Shown here in pieces: positions 46,471 through 54,327 of a stretch of DNA of 64,000 nucleotides. Made by a program: the position numbers and the translations under genes. Within the stretch, counting starts at the first letter, position 1. Each line of letters starts with the position of its first letter. Below the pieces are notes generated by a model. It had not been told where the DNA came from. It did not search any database and saw only the letters and a program-made list of their open reading frames with translations. The stretch is taken from the NCBI RefSeq assembly GCF_016803135.1, contig NZ_JAEVFE010000002.1, forward strand, positions 496,001-560,000, written 5' to 3'. The stretch comes from Altererythrobacter sp. C41 (GTDB lineage Bacteria; Pseudomonadota; Alphaproteobacteria; Sphingomonadales; Sphingomonadaceae).

Positions 46471-48882
46471 TCAATTCCCAAAGGAATAGCTGAACTTGAT
46501 GCCCACGGTCCGGCTCGAATCCAGCGCCGGAATGTTGGCGTATCCGATCGTCGAGAGCGGCGTCGAACCGCTCGTCCCGGAATCGAGCGGCGTACGGTAG
46601 ATTCCGGCGACGAAGTACTTGTCGAGAAGGTTACGCGCGAACAGCGCCACCTCCCAGCGGTCATCCGCGTCGCCGATGCTCAACTGGCCGTTCAGCAGGC
46701 CGTAGCCGGGATTGATGCTGTTCGGGTCGGCGACGGCGCCATAGGCGCTGCTCCGGTAGTTGTACGATGCACTGGCATTGAAGATCAGATCGTCGCCGAC
46801 GGGCGTCTCGTAATTGCCCCGTACCCCCCAGGTCCACTTCGGCGAGTAGATCAGCGGATAGCCGGCAGCGTTGAACTGCGCCGGCGATCCCTCCGGCATT
46901 CCCGGCTGGACGTAGTTGCATTCGCCCGGCGTCGTCGCGGGATTGGTGTAGAGATCGTAGCATTGCACCGCGAACTCGGTGAACTTCGTCGGGATGTACG
47001 CGACGTTGCCAGCCAATGTCAGGCCTGGGGCCGCGCGCCAGGTCAGATCGGCTTCCACGCCCTTGGTCTGCAGACCGCCCGCATTCGTGGTGGTGTAGAA
47101 ATATGTGGTCTCGTCGACGACGACACGCTGCTGGCCCTGGAAGTCGTCGTAATCGACCTTGAACAGCGCCAGGTTGAAAGCGAGCGCCCTCGCGAACAGC
47201 TCTGCCTTGAGCCCGACCTCGTAGGACTTCGAAAGCTCTGGGCGAAGCAGCAGTTGCGGCTGGTTCGCGGGGTGCGAGATCATCGGCCCCTTATAGCCCG
47301 TTGCGTAGGAGGCATAGATGTTGACCGACGGCGTGATGTCGTACTTCGCAGTGAACTTGTAGGTGAACTTGTCCGCTTTCACCCGCGCCTCGCCGGACGA
47401 AAGCGGCAGATCCATGCCATGGCACGATTGGCCCGCAGCATAGGCCGCGCGGCACAGCCATGGCACATCGAAATAGTCGATCGTCTGGCGGACATCGTCC
47501 TTGGTATAGCGGCCGCCGGCAATCAGGGTCAGGCCGGGGACGACCTCGGCCTCGAGCTGCCCGAACAGCGCATAGCTCTTGAGCTTCGCCTTGACCCACG
47601 ATGCGTATCCCTGCGAGGCGTAGGGGCCGATCGCAACGAAGGAGAGGAGCTTTTCGGAGTCCTCCGGGATACGGCCCATCGTGCCGCCGTTCATGCCCTT
47701 CTGATACGGGCGCGCGTCATAATAGAAGCCGCCGAGGGTATAGTTGAGAATGCCCGCCTCTCCGTTGAGCCGCAGTTCCTGGGTGAACTGCGTACCGCCC
47801 GAGATATTCTCGTTCCGCGAGTAGACCTTGGCAGGGGAGGTATCCGTATCGAGCGCAATGGGCTGCAGGAGATCGCGATAGGCGGTGATCGACGTCAGCG
47901 TGGCGTTGCCGATATCGTAATCGATGCGGCCGCTGAACGAATAGACCTTCTGCTTGGTGCTGCTCCTGCCGTCGGTCGCGACCTGGAGGTTCTCCGGCCC
48001 CGGCTCGATGCCGTAGGGCGCAACGGCCTCGCAGGGGTTGAACGCCCCGAAGCCGCTGCCGCAAACCCGGAAAGTCCCGATGCCGTTCGCGTTGTCGGTC
48101 AGGTGACGATATTCGCCGTTCAGGAGGATGCTGAGATCATCCGTCGGCTCCCACAGGAGCTTGCCGCGCAGCGAGTAGCGCTCGTAGGCCCAGCGGTCCG
48201 TGCCGCTGTAAAGATCGGGCACGAAGCCGTCGCGGCGCTGAAGCCCGCCGGCGATGCGCAGAGCCGCTGTGTTGCCGAGCGGCAGATTCAGGACCTGCTC
48301 CGCATTCAGCTCGTTCTTCGTGCCGTAGGACAGCGAGCCTTCGAGCGAGCGTACGCCGATCTCCGGATTCGCAGTGATGATCTGGATGACGCCCGCCGAG
48401 CTGTTCTTCCCGAACAGAGTGCCCTGCGGCCCCTTGAGAACCTCGATCCGCTCAATGTCGACCAGGGACTGATAGCTCGGGCCCGCAAAGGACACTTCGG
48501 GGAGGCCCTGGATCACATCATCGATGACGAGGGCCACCGATTGCTCCGCCGACATCAGCAGCGATTGGGTGCCCACGCCGCGAATGTTGAACCCGCCGCC
48601 GAAGTTGGCGTTGTAGTTCACCCCGGGTGCAAGGAACTGGACGTCCGCGATGGTGGTGAGGTTGCTCTGTTCGAGAGCTTGCGAGGAGACGACCGAGATC
48701 GAGATCGGCACGTCCTGCTGCGACTGTTCGCGGCGCTGGGCGGTGACGATGATCTCGCCGGGAATGGGATCGGCGGCTTCGGTCGTCGCCGGTCCGGTAT
48801 CGGCATCCTGCGCCAGTGCCGGCGCCGAGATGCCCGCCAGACTCACTCCGACCAGAAGGGTGCCGTAAAATCCTGTTTTCAT
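46471..48882 (-). CDS. TonB-dependent outer-membrane receptor
   Basis: 803 residues. Signal peptide MKTGFYGTLLVGVSLAGISA with APALA cleavage, TonB-box/plug start EIIVTAQRREQSQQDVP, plug motif LKGPQGTLFGKNSSAG, barrel ending GIKFSYSFGN. ATG 48882 has GGGAGG upstream; the frame is open further but without a good start. It stands in one operon with a dehydrogenase upstream and the MFS transporter downstream, so it is probably the outer-membrane port for the island substrate. The last residue is Asn and not aromatic, which is slightly unusual. Confidence 0.93.
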   Translation of the reverse strand: MKTGFYGTLLVGVSLAGISAPALAQDADTGPATTEAADPIPGEIIVTAQRREQSQQDVPISISVVSSQALEQSNLTTIADVQFLAPGVNYNANFGGGFNIRGVGTQSLLMSAEQSVALVIDDVIQGLPEVSFAGPSYQSLVDIERIEVLKGPQGTLFGKNSSAGVIQIITANPEIGVRSLEGSLSYGTKNELNAEQVLNLPLGNTAALRIAGGLQRRDGFVPDLYSGTDRWAYERYSLRGKLLWEPTDDLSILLNGEYRHLTDNANGIGTFRVCGSGFGAFNPCEAVAPYGIEPGPENLQVATDGRSSTKQKVYSFSGRIDYDIGNATLTSITAYRDLLQPIALDTDTSPAKVYSRNENISGGTQFTQELRLNGEAGILNYTLGGFYYDARPYQKGMNGGTMGRIPEDSEKLLSFVAIGPYASQGYASWVKAKLKSYALFGQLEAEVVPGLTLIAGGRYTKDDVRQTIDYFDVPWLCRAAYAAGQSCHGMDLPLSSGEARVKADKFTYKFTAKYDITPSVNIYASYATGYKGPMISHPANQPQLLLRPELSKSYEVGLKAELFARALAFNLALFKVDYDDFQGQQRVVVDETTYFYTTTNAGGLQTKGVEADLTWRAAPGLTLAGNVAYIPTKFTEFAVQCYDLYTNPATTPGECNYVQPGMPEGSPAQFNAAGYPLIYSPKWTWGVRGNYETPVGDDLIFNASASYNYRSSAYGAVADPNSINPGYGLLNGQLSIGDADDRWEVALFARNLLDKYFVAGIYRTPLDSGTSGSTPLSTIGYANIPALDSSRTVGIKFSYSFGN

Positions 48883-48949
48883 TTTCAATCCTCCCATCCT
48901 TGAAGGCATTGCCGTTACCTCCGATGAACTCGAAAAATGTTCGCTGCGC

Positions 48950-49795
48950 TCAAACCCGCATGCCGCCGTCGACGAACAGGGTCTGACCGGTCATGAAGCT
49001 TGCGTCGGCGCTGCCCAGGAAGGCTGCGACCGATGCCATCTCCATCGGCTCGGCCGCGCGGCCCAGAGGGATGCGGGACGATACGAAACGGTCCATCATC
49101 TCTTCCGGAGTCGTTCCCGGATTCTGCGCCGCGATCGCTTCGTAACGCTGGCGCACGTACGGGGTCAGCGTGATGCCCGGTGCGAACGCGTTGACGCGAA
49201 TCCCGTCGCCGGCCAGTTCGAGCGCAAGATCGCGGGTGAGGGCGGTCACCGCGTATTTCGCGGATGCATAGGCGGAGAGGCCGGGAACGCCGTGATAGGC
49301 GCTGATCGAGGTGGTGCTGACGATCGCGCCACCGCCGCGTTCGCGAATGGCCGGGATCGCGTGCTTCGCGCACAGGAAGACCGACGTCAGGCTGATCTCG
49401 ACCGTATAGTCCCAGGCGGACCGGTCCAGTTCGCTAACCGGTGTCTGATCGACCGGTCCCGCTCCCGTCCCGCCGCCGGCATTCGCAAAGAGCAGGTCGA
49501 TGCCGCCGAGCACGTCGCGTATCTGCGACATCGCATCCGCGACCTGATTTTCATCGGTGACATCGCAGCGCACTGCGAACCCCTTCTCGCCGACTTCGCC
49601 AAGCGAGCCGGCAACCGATTGAAGAGATTCGAAGCTGCCGAAGCTCTCCCGGGGCACCTCGGGCTTGTCGCGGCATAGATCGAGAACAGCTACGCGGCCG
49701 CCTTCGCCGGCGACCCGGCGCGCGATAGCCTCGCCAATGCCTCCGGGGCGCCCGGCACCGGTGACGACGGCTACCTTTCCTTCGTAGCGGCGCAT
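48950..49795 (-). CDS. Short-chain dehydrogenase/reductase
   Basis: 281 residues: nucleotide motif AVVTGAGRPGGIGEAIARR, AVLDLCRDKP (NAD-type Asp), LFANAGGG, catalytic VSTTSISAYHG with YASAKYAVTA, and a terminal MTGQTLFVDGGMRV as in classical SDRs. The substrate is unknown; an alcohol of the pathway is likely. I place the start at ATG 49795 (MRRYEGKVAV), where family similarity begins; the frame is open to TTG 49903. First gene of the operon that ends with the GntR regulator. Confidence 0.88.
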   Translation of the reverse strand: MRRYEGKVAVVTGAGRPGGIGEAIARRVAGEGGRVAVLDLCRDKPEVPRESFGSFESLQSVAGSLGEVGEKGFAVRCDVTDENQVADAMSQIRDVLGGIDLLFANAGGGTGAGPVDQTPVSELDRSAWDYTVEISLTSVFLCAKHAIPAIRERGGGAIVSTTSISAYHGVPGLSAYASAKYAVTALTRDLALELAGDGIRVNAFAPGITLTPYVRQRYEAIAAQNPGTTPEEMMDRFVSSRIPLGRAAEPMEMASVAAFLGSADASFMTGQTLFVDGGMRV

Positions 49796-49980
49796 CAGGC
49801 CCGCATTCCGGAGAAGAAGGGCACATGCACTCTCACCGGGCTTCGGCTGGGAGAAGCGAGCGAGCGCGAGCCCATCGCGAAGGTGGATGCCCGTAGTTGC
49901 CAAAAGAACATCTTAGACTCATCCCAATTCGCCCGCCGCTCTTTTGACGGCCATATCTGCGCAACCTATCTCACGGATAG

Positions 49981-50008
49981 ATTGCATGCAAGATAGTTTG
50001 CATGCATT
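49981..50008. promoter_or_regulatory. Island palindrome sites 4 and 5 (tandem)
   Basis: ATTGCATGCAAG (49981-49992, perfect core) and TTTGCATGCATT (49997-50008, one core mismatch) lie 16 bases apart, about one and a half helical turns. They sit at the promoter end of the 404-base gap 49796-50199, next to an AT-rich tract (50028-50053) unlike the rest of the window. They probably control the leftward operon that ends with the GntR gene. Confidence 0.75.
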
Positions 50009-50108
50009 TCCCGCCACCAGATATTTCATATAAAAATCAAATAAAATCATATGTTAGATGACGGGGCGGTGGAATTTGGAGCGCAAAGGCACTCTTCCGA
50101 CTGTGAAT

Positions 50109-50120
50109 ATCGCATGCAAT
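50109..50120. promoter_or_regulatory. Island palindrome site 6 (ATCGCATGCAAT)
   Basis: One mismatch to ATTGCATGCAAT. It is a third copy in the same gap, about 115 bases to the right of the tandem pair, a spacing that would allow looping. The neighbouring gene on the right ends here, so the site can serve only the leftward promoter. Confidence 0.6.
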
Positions 50121-50199
50121 AAAATGACGTCTGGAGGAATCCCGCGACGTGCAGCGTTGCAGACGCTGACGCCCTCCCTTCGTGGGGGGCGCTTTTAAT

Positions 50200-51453
50200 T
50201 CAAACGGGACCCTTGCGGCGGTAAGGCTTCAGTTCGGCGCGCGCGATGACGCGTGTGTGCACCTCGTCCGGGCCGTCCACGATTCGCATCGTTCGGGTCT
50301 TGGCGTAGAGCCGCGCCAGGTCGAAATCGCTGCAAACGCCGCCTCCGCCATGCGCCTGGATCGCGTCGTCGATCACTTTCAATGCGGCGCGCGGCACGGC
50401 CAGTTTGATCTTGGAAATGTCCGCGCGCACGTTCCTGGCGTCGTTTTCGTCGAGCAGTTGCGCGGTCCGCAGCGTGAGGAGACGCGCCATGTCGATTTCC
50501 GTCCGAGCCCAGGCGATCCGCTCCTGCCAGACCGAGCGTTCCGCCAATGTCTTGCCGAAGGTCGTCCGCCCGCTCAGCCGCGCGCACATCAGGTCCAGCG
50601 CTTCTTCGGCCGCGCCGATCGTGCGCATGCAGTGATGGATGCGCCCCGGGCCGAGTCGCCCCTGCGCGATCTCGAAACCGCGCCCTTCGCCGAGGATCAG
50701 ATTTTCTGCGGGAACGCGCACGTTCTCCAGCAGAACTTCGCCATGACCGGCGGGCCGGTCTTCGTAGCCAAAGACTCCGAGCATGCGTTTGACGGTCACC
50801 CCGGGTGTGTCGATCGGTACCAGGATCTGGCTTTGCTGGGCGTGGGTCGGCGCATCGGGAGCGGACTTGCCCATTACGATCAGGACCTTGCAATCGGCGT
50901 CACCGGTGCCTGTCGACCACCATTTGCGGCCGTTGATGATCCAGTGATCGCCGTCGCGTTCGATCCGGGTCTCTATATTCGTGGCGTCGGAACTGGCGAC
51001 GTCCGGTTCGGTCATCAGGAAGGCCGATCGTATCGTTCCCTCCATTAGCGGCACCAGCCACCGCTCCTGCTGTTCCGCAGAACCGTAGCGCAGCAGCAGT
51101 TCCATGTTGCCGGTATCGGGCGGCGAGCAGTTGAAGATGCGCGAGGCGAATTCGTATCGCCCCATCATCTCGGCAAGGGGGGCGTAGACGAGATTGCTCA
51201 GGCCGGGGCTATCGAACGCGAAGCCGTTCGCCGCATGCGCCTGTGCGGCGGGGGGCAGGAACAGGTTCCACAGGCCCGCCGCCTTGGCCTTGGCTTGGAG
51301 CTCGGCGAGGACCGGCGGACTTTTCCACGGCCAATCGGACCCCGTCTCGCCGGTGTGGGCGAAGGCCTCCTTCGCGGGCAACACATGGTCTGCGAAGAAG
51401 GTCGCGAGGCGGTCGAGCCAATGGCGCTGCTCGGCGGAGTAATTGAAGTCCAT
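50200..51453 (-). CDS. Acyl-CoA dehydrogenase, ACAD10/11-like
   Basis: 417 residues. DFNYSAEQRHWLDRLATFF, LMTEPDVASSDATNIETRI, INGRKWWSTG, MLGVFGYEDRPAGHGEVLLE (cited as family block) and the diagnostic C-terminus QAHGGGGVCSDFDLARLYA with TMRIVDGPDEVH. The DGPDEVH ending in place of EGTxQ is typical of ACAD10/11 and LvaC relatives, which act on 4-phosphoacyl-CoA. Together with the kinase at 40395 it would remove a 4-hydroxyl. Downstream of a hydratase gene in a two-gene leftward operon. Confidence 0.88.
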   Translation of the reverse strand: MDFNYSAEQRHWLDRLATFFADHVLPAKEAFAHTGETGSDWPWKSPPVLAELQAKAKAAGLWNLFLPPAAQAHAANGFAFDSPGLSNLVYAPLAEMMGRYEFASRIFNCSPPDTGNMELLLRYGSAEQQERWLVPLMEGTIRSAFLMTEPDVASSDATNIETRIERDGDHWIINGRKWWSTGTGDADCKVLIVMGKSAPDAPTHAQQSQILVPIDTPGVTVKRMLGVFGYEDRPAGHGEVLLENVRVPAENLILGEGRGFEIAQGRLGPGRIHHCMRTIGAAEEALDLMCARLSGRTTFGKTLAERSVWQERIAWARTEIDMARLLTLRTAQLLDENDARNVRADISKIKLAVPRAALKVIDDAIQAHGGGGVCSDFDLARLYAKTRTMRIVDGPDEVHTRVIARAELKPYRRKGPV

Positions 51454-51483
51454 GATGGATCCGTGTTTTTTCGGGAGAGAGGA

Positions 51484-52350
51484 TCAGTAGAATTTCGGGT
51501 GGGCGCCGTCGGACCAGATGTCCGGCAGATCGTCCGACACTTTGCCTTTGAAGTTGGCTTGGCGCTTCTCGAGAAACGCGGCGACCGCCTCCATCGTATC
51601 GGGCGAGGCCCGCAGCGCGGCGATCGCACGGCTGTCGACGCGGTGCGCCTCCATCGGATGGGCTGCGCCGGCCATGCGCCACATCATCTGCCGGGTCAGG
51701 GCCGCCGCGACGCGCGAGCCGGACAGGAAACGTCCGGCGATCTCGTGAGCGCGGGGGACGAGTTCGTCACGCGCGCAGATCTCGCGAACCAGACCCGCTT
51801 CCAGCGCCTCCTCTGCGGACACCATGCAGGCGCCCATCGTCCATTCGAGCGCGCGTGAAAGGCCGACGATGCGCGGCAGGAACCACGACGAGGCGGCCTC
51901 CGGCACCAGCCCGCGCTGCGTGAAGACATAGCCGAAGCGCGCCGTGTCGCTGGCAATCCGCACGTCGCAGGCGAGAATCATCGTCGCGCCCACGCCGATT
52001 GCCGGGCCGTTGATCGCCGCAACCACCGGCTTCAAGCTCTCGAAAATGCGCAAGGAAGCGACGCCGCCGCCGTCACGCCACAAATCCCCATGACGTAGAG
52101 CGGCCCGTTCGGGATCGTCCCTGAGCTGCGCAAAGGTGCCGGCGCCGCCCGAGAGATCGGCACCGGCGCAGAACACGTCGCCGCTGGCGGTGAGGATGAC
52201 CGCGCCGACATCGTCGTCCGCATCCGACCTGTCGAACGCGGCGACCAGCTCGTTCATCATCCGGGTGTTGTAGGCGTTCCTCTTTTCAGGCCGGTTCAAC
52301 CGGATCGTCGCGATGCCGCCACTCGCTTCGTATTCGATCGTTTCGAACAC
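51484..52350 (-). CDS. Enoyl-CoA hydratase/isomerase family protein
   Basis: 288 residues. IATIRLNRPEKRNAYNTRMM, FCAGADLSGGAG, INGPAIGVGATMILACDVRI and QRGLVPEAASSWFLPRIVGL mark a crotonase; only the second catalytic position (VPEAAS) has a Glu. The start is decided by regulation: ATG 52380 lies inside the palindrome at 52366-52377, whereas GTG 52350 has GTGGAG six bases upstream, so I use the latter. It hydrates or isomerises an enoyl-CoA of the island pathway. Confidence 0.88.
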   Translation of the reverse strand: MFETIEYEASGGIATIRLNRPEKRNAYNTRMMNELVAAFDRSDADDDVGAVILTASGDVFCAGADLSGGAGTFAQLRDDPERAALRHGDLWRDGGGVASLRIFESLKPVVAAINGPAIGVGATMILACDVRIASDTARFGYVFTQRGLVPEAASSWFLPRIVGLSRALEWTMGACMVSAEEALEAGLVREICARDELVPRAHEIAGRFLSGSRVAAALTRQMMWRMAGAAHPMEAHRVDSRAIAALRASPDTMEAVAAFLEKRQANFKGKVSDDLPDIWSDGAHPKFY

Positions 52351-52365
52351 GTCAGTCTCCACGTA

Positions 52366-52377
52366 ATTGCATGCAAA
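52366..52377. promoter_or_regulatory. Island palindrome site 7 (ATTGCATGCAAA)
   Basis: Perfect core TTGCATGCAA (52367-52376), 16 bases upstream of the leftward hydratase GTG, close enough to occlude the ribosome-binding region of the DNA template or the promoter start. The divergent gap 52351-52570 also holds site 8. Confidence 0.72.
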
Positions 52378-52521
52378 CATATGCTGTGCGCGAGCCGGCT
52401 TGTCGAGTCAGGTGTGCATCGATCCCCGACATATGCGCGGCCATAGCTACAATTTCCTTGATATACCTCGCCATTTCGCACCCTGAAGTGTAACTTGTCC
52501 GCGTCTCTCTTGCCTTGGCTA

Positions 52522-52533
52522 TTTGCATGCAAT
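52522..52533. promoter_or_regulatory. Island palindrome site 8 (TTTGCATGCAAT)
   Basis: Perfect core TTGCATGCAA (52523-52532), 37 bases before the rightward hydratase ATG at 52571. It faces the five-gene rightward operon 52571-58252. Confidence 0.72.
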
Positions 52534-52570
52534 AGACGATAGGAAACGATCGGACGAGGAAAGTACCGGG

Positions 52571-53371
52571 ATGTCGAAGCAACTACTCACGGAGCGGGAT
52601 GGTGCGGTCGTGACCATCACGCTCAATCTGCCGGAGGCGCGCAATCCGATCTCCGACAACACGATGGTCGACGCTCTCGTCGATGCGCTGCAGGCCGCGG
52701 ATGGCGATCCTTCGGTTCGCGCCGTCATTCTGACCGGTGCCGGCTCGGCCTTCTCCTCGGGCGGAGATCTGTCCAAGATGAAGCCGGGCCTCGGCTTACG
52801 CGGGGAGCAGCCGGTCGCCACCGTGCGCAACTATCGCGACGGCATCCAGCGCCTGCCGCTCGCCTTTCAGCAGCTCGAAGTGCCGGTCATCGCCGCCGTC
52901 AACGGTCCGGCGGTCGGAGCGGGCTGCGACCTCGCTTGCATGTGCGACATCCGCATTGCGTCCCAGACGGCGCGCTTTGCGGAAAGCTTCGTGCGGGTCG
53001 GCCTCGTCCCCGGCGACGGCGGGGCCTGGCTCCTGCCGCGGGTGATCGGCTGGCCCCGCGCCACCGAACTCGCACTGACCGGGCGGATGATCGATGCGGC
53101 GGCCGCGCTCGACTGGGGGCTGGTGACCAAGGTGGTCGAGCCCGACGAACTGATGCCCGCCGCGCGCGCGCTGGCCGACGAAATCGCGGCCAATCCGCCG
53201 CGTGCCGTGCGCCTGACCAAGCGACTGCTGCGCGAGGCGCAGGACGCGTCGCTAGGTACCGTGCTCAACCTCTCGGCTGCGCTGCAGGCCGTGGTCCACG
53301 AGACGCGGGATCACGAGGAGGCGGTCGATGCCTTCCTCGAACGGCGCAAGCCGAACTTCACCGGCAACTGA
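52571..53371 (+). CDS. Enoyl-CoA hydratase/isomerase family protein
   Basis: 266 residues: VVTITLNLPEARNPISDNTM, GAGSAFSSGGDLSKMK, VNGPAVGAGCDLACMCDI, FVRVGLVPGDGGAWLLPRVI. The second catalytic position is GD where classical hydratases have a Glu, so isomerase or other crotonase chemistry is possible. ATG 52571 follows GAGGAAAG; the upstream in-frame TTG lies in the operator. First gene of a rightward operon with an SDR, an HMGS-like protein, a thiolase and a CoA transferase. Confidence 0.88.
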   Translation: MSKQLLTERDGAVVTITLNLPEARNPISDNTMVDALVDALQAADGDPSVRAVILTGAGSAFSSGGDLSKMKPGLGLRGEQPVATVRNYRDGIQRLPLAFQQLEVPVIAAVNGPAVGAGCDLACMCDIRIASQTARFAESFVRVGLVPGDGGAWLLPRVIGWPRATELALTGRMIDAAAALDWGLVTKVVEPDELMPAARALADEIAANPPRAVRLTKRLLREAQDASLGTVLNLSAALQAVVHETRDHEEAVDAFLERRKPNFTGN

Positions 53372-53393
53372 TTTCACGAACGGGAAAGCGATA

Positions 53394-54305
53394 ATGGGAA
53401 TTCTGGAAGGCCGCGTCGTCGCGGTGACCGGCGCGGGGCGCGGGATCGGGCGCGAGCTGGCCCTGCTCTGCGCGCGCGAGGGCGCGAGTGTGATCGTCAA
53501 CGACTACGGCGTCTCCGCCGCGGGCGAAGGCAACGACGAGGGGCCGGCATCCGAAGTCGTGGACGAAATCGCGAAGGCCGGCGGAACCGCCTATGCCAAC
53601 CTCGCCAGCGTGACCGATCCGGCCGGTGCCACCAGCATCGTAGAGGATGCCGTGCAGAAATTCGGCCGTATCGACGCGGTGGTCAACAACGCCGGCTTCC
53701 TGCGCGACCGGATCTGGCACAAGATGAGCCTCGAGGATTGGCGCGCCGTCGTCGATGTGCATCTCAACGGGGCGTTCAACGTGTCGAAAGCGGCGACGCC
53801 TTATTTCCGCGAGCAGGGTTCGGGCAGCTTCATCCACTTCACCTCGACCTCCGGCCTGATCGGCAATCTGGGGCAGGCGAACTATTCGGCGGCCAAGATG
53901 GCGATCGTCGGCCTGTCGCAGTCGATCGCGCTCGACATGCAGCGCTTCGGCGTGCGGTCGAACTGCATCGCGCCGTTCGCGTGGAGCCGGATGATCGCGA
54001 CGATTCCGTCCGACAATCCCGACGAGCAGAAGCGCTTGGAGCGCATGCAGGCGATGAGCGCGGACAAGATCGCGCCGCTGGTGGCGTTCCTCGCGTCCGA
54101 CCTGTCGAAGGATGTGACCAACCAGATATTCGCCGTCCGCAAGAACGAGATCTTCCTGTTCTCGAAACCGCGCCCCGTCCGCGCCATGCACCGGTCGGAT
54201 GGGTGGACGGCGCAGTCGATCGCCGACGAGTTCATACCCGCCGTCCGCTCCGACTTCGCGTCGATGATCCGCTCGCCCGAGCTGTTCAGCTGGGACCCGG
54301 TCTGA
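53394..54305 (+). CDS. Short-chain dehydrogenase, MFE-2-type 3-hydroxyacyl-CoA dehydrogenase
   Basis: 303 residues. VVAVTGAGRGIGRELALLCA, IVNDYGVSAAGEGNDEGPAS (the NDYG/EG insert typical of MFE-2-type enzymes), VNNAGFLRDR, HFTSTSGLIGN and ANYSAAKMA. These dehydrogenases oxidise 3-hydroxyacyl-CoA in beta-oxidation of bulky or branched chains. Its distal part (AVRKNEIFLFSKPRPVRAMH) matches that subgroup. Start ATG 53394 after GGGAAAG, 22 bases past the hydratase. Confidence 0.9.
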   Translation: MGILEGRVVAVTGAGRGIGRELALLCAREGASVIVNDYGVSAAGEGNDEGPASEVVDEIAKAGGTAYANLASVTDPAGATSIVEDAVQKFGRIDAVVNNAGFLRDRIWHKMSLEDWRAVVDVHLNGAFNVSKAATPYFREQGSGSFIHFTSTSGLIGNLGQANYSAAKMAIVGLSQSIALDMQRFGVRSNCIAPFAWSRMIATIPSDNPDEQKRLERMQAMSADKIAPLVAFLASDLSKDVTNQIFAVRKNEIFLFSKPRPVRAMHRSDGWTAQSIADEFIPAVRSDFASMIRSPELFSWDPV

Positions 54306-54327
54306 CCATGGCGGGGGCGGAATTCGA

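Noticed and set aside
46441-48903. 820-residue open frame antisense to the TonB receptor
   Set aside because: It mirrors the receptor gene, has low-complexity Arg/Val/Gly composition without domains, and lacks its own start signals; a shadow caused by high GC.
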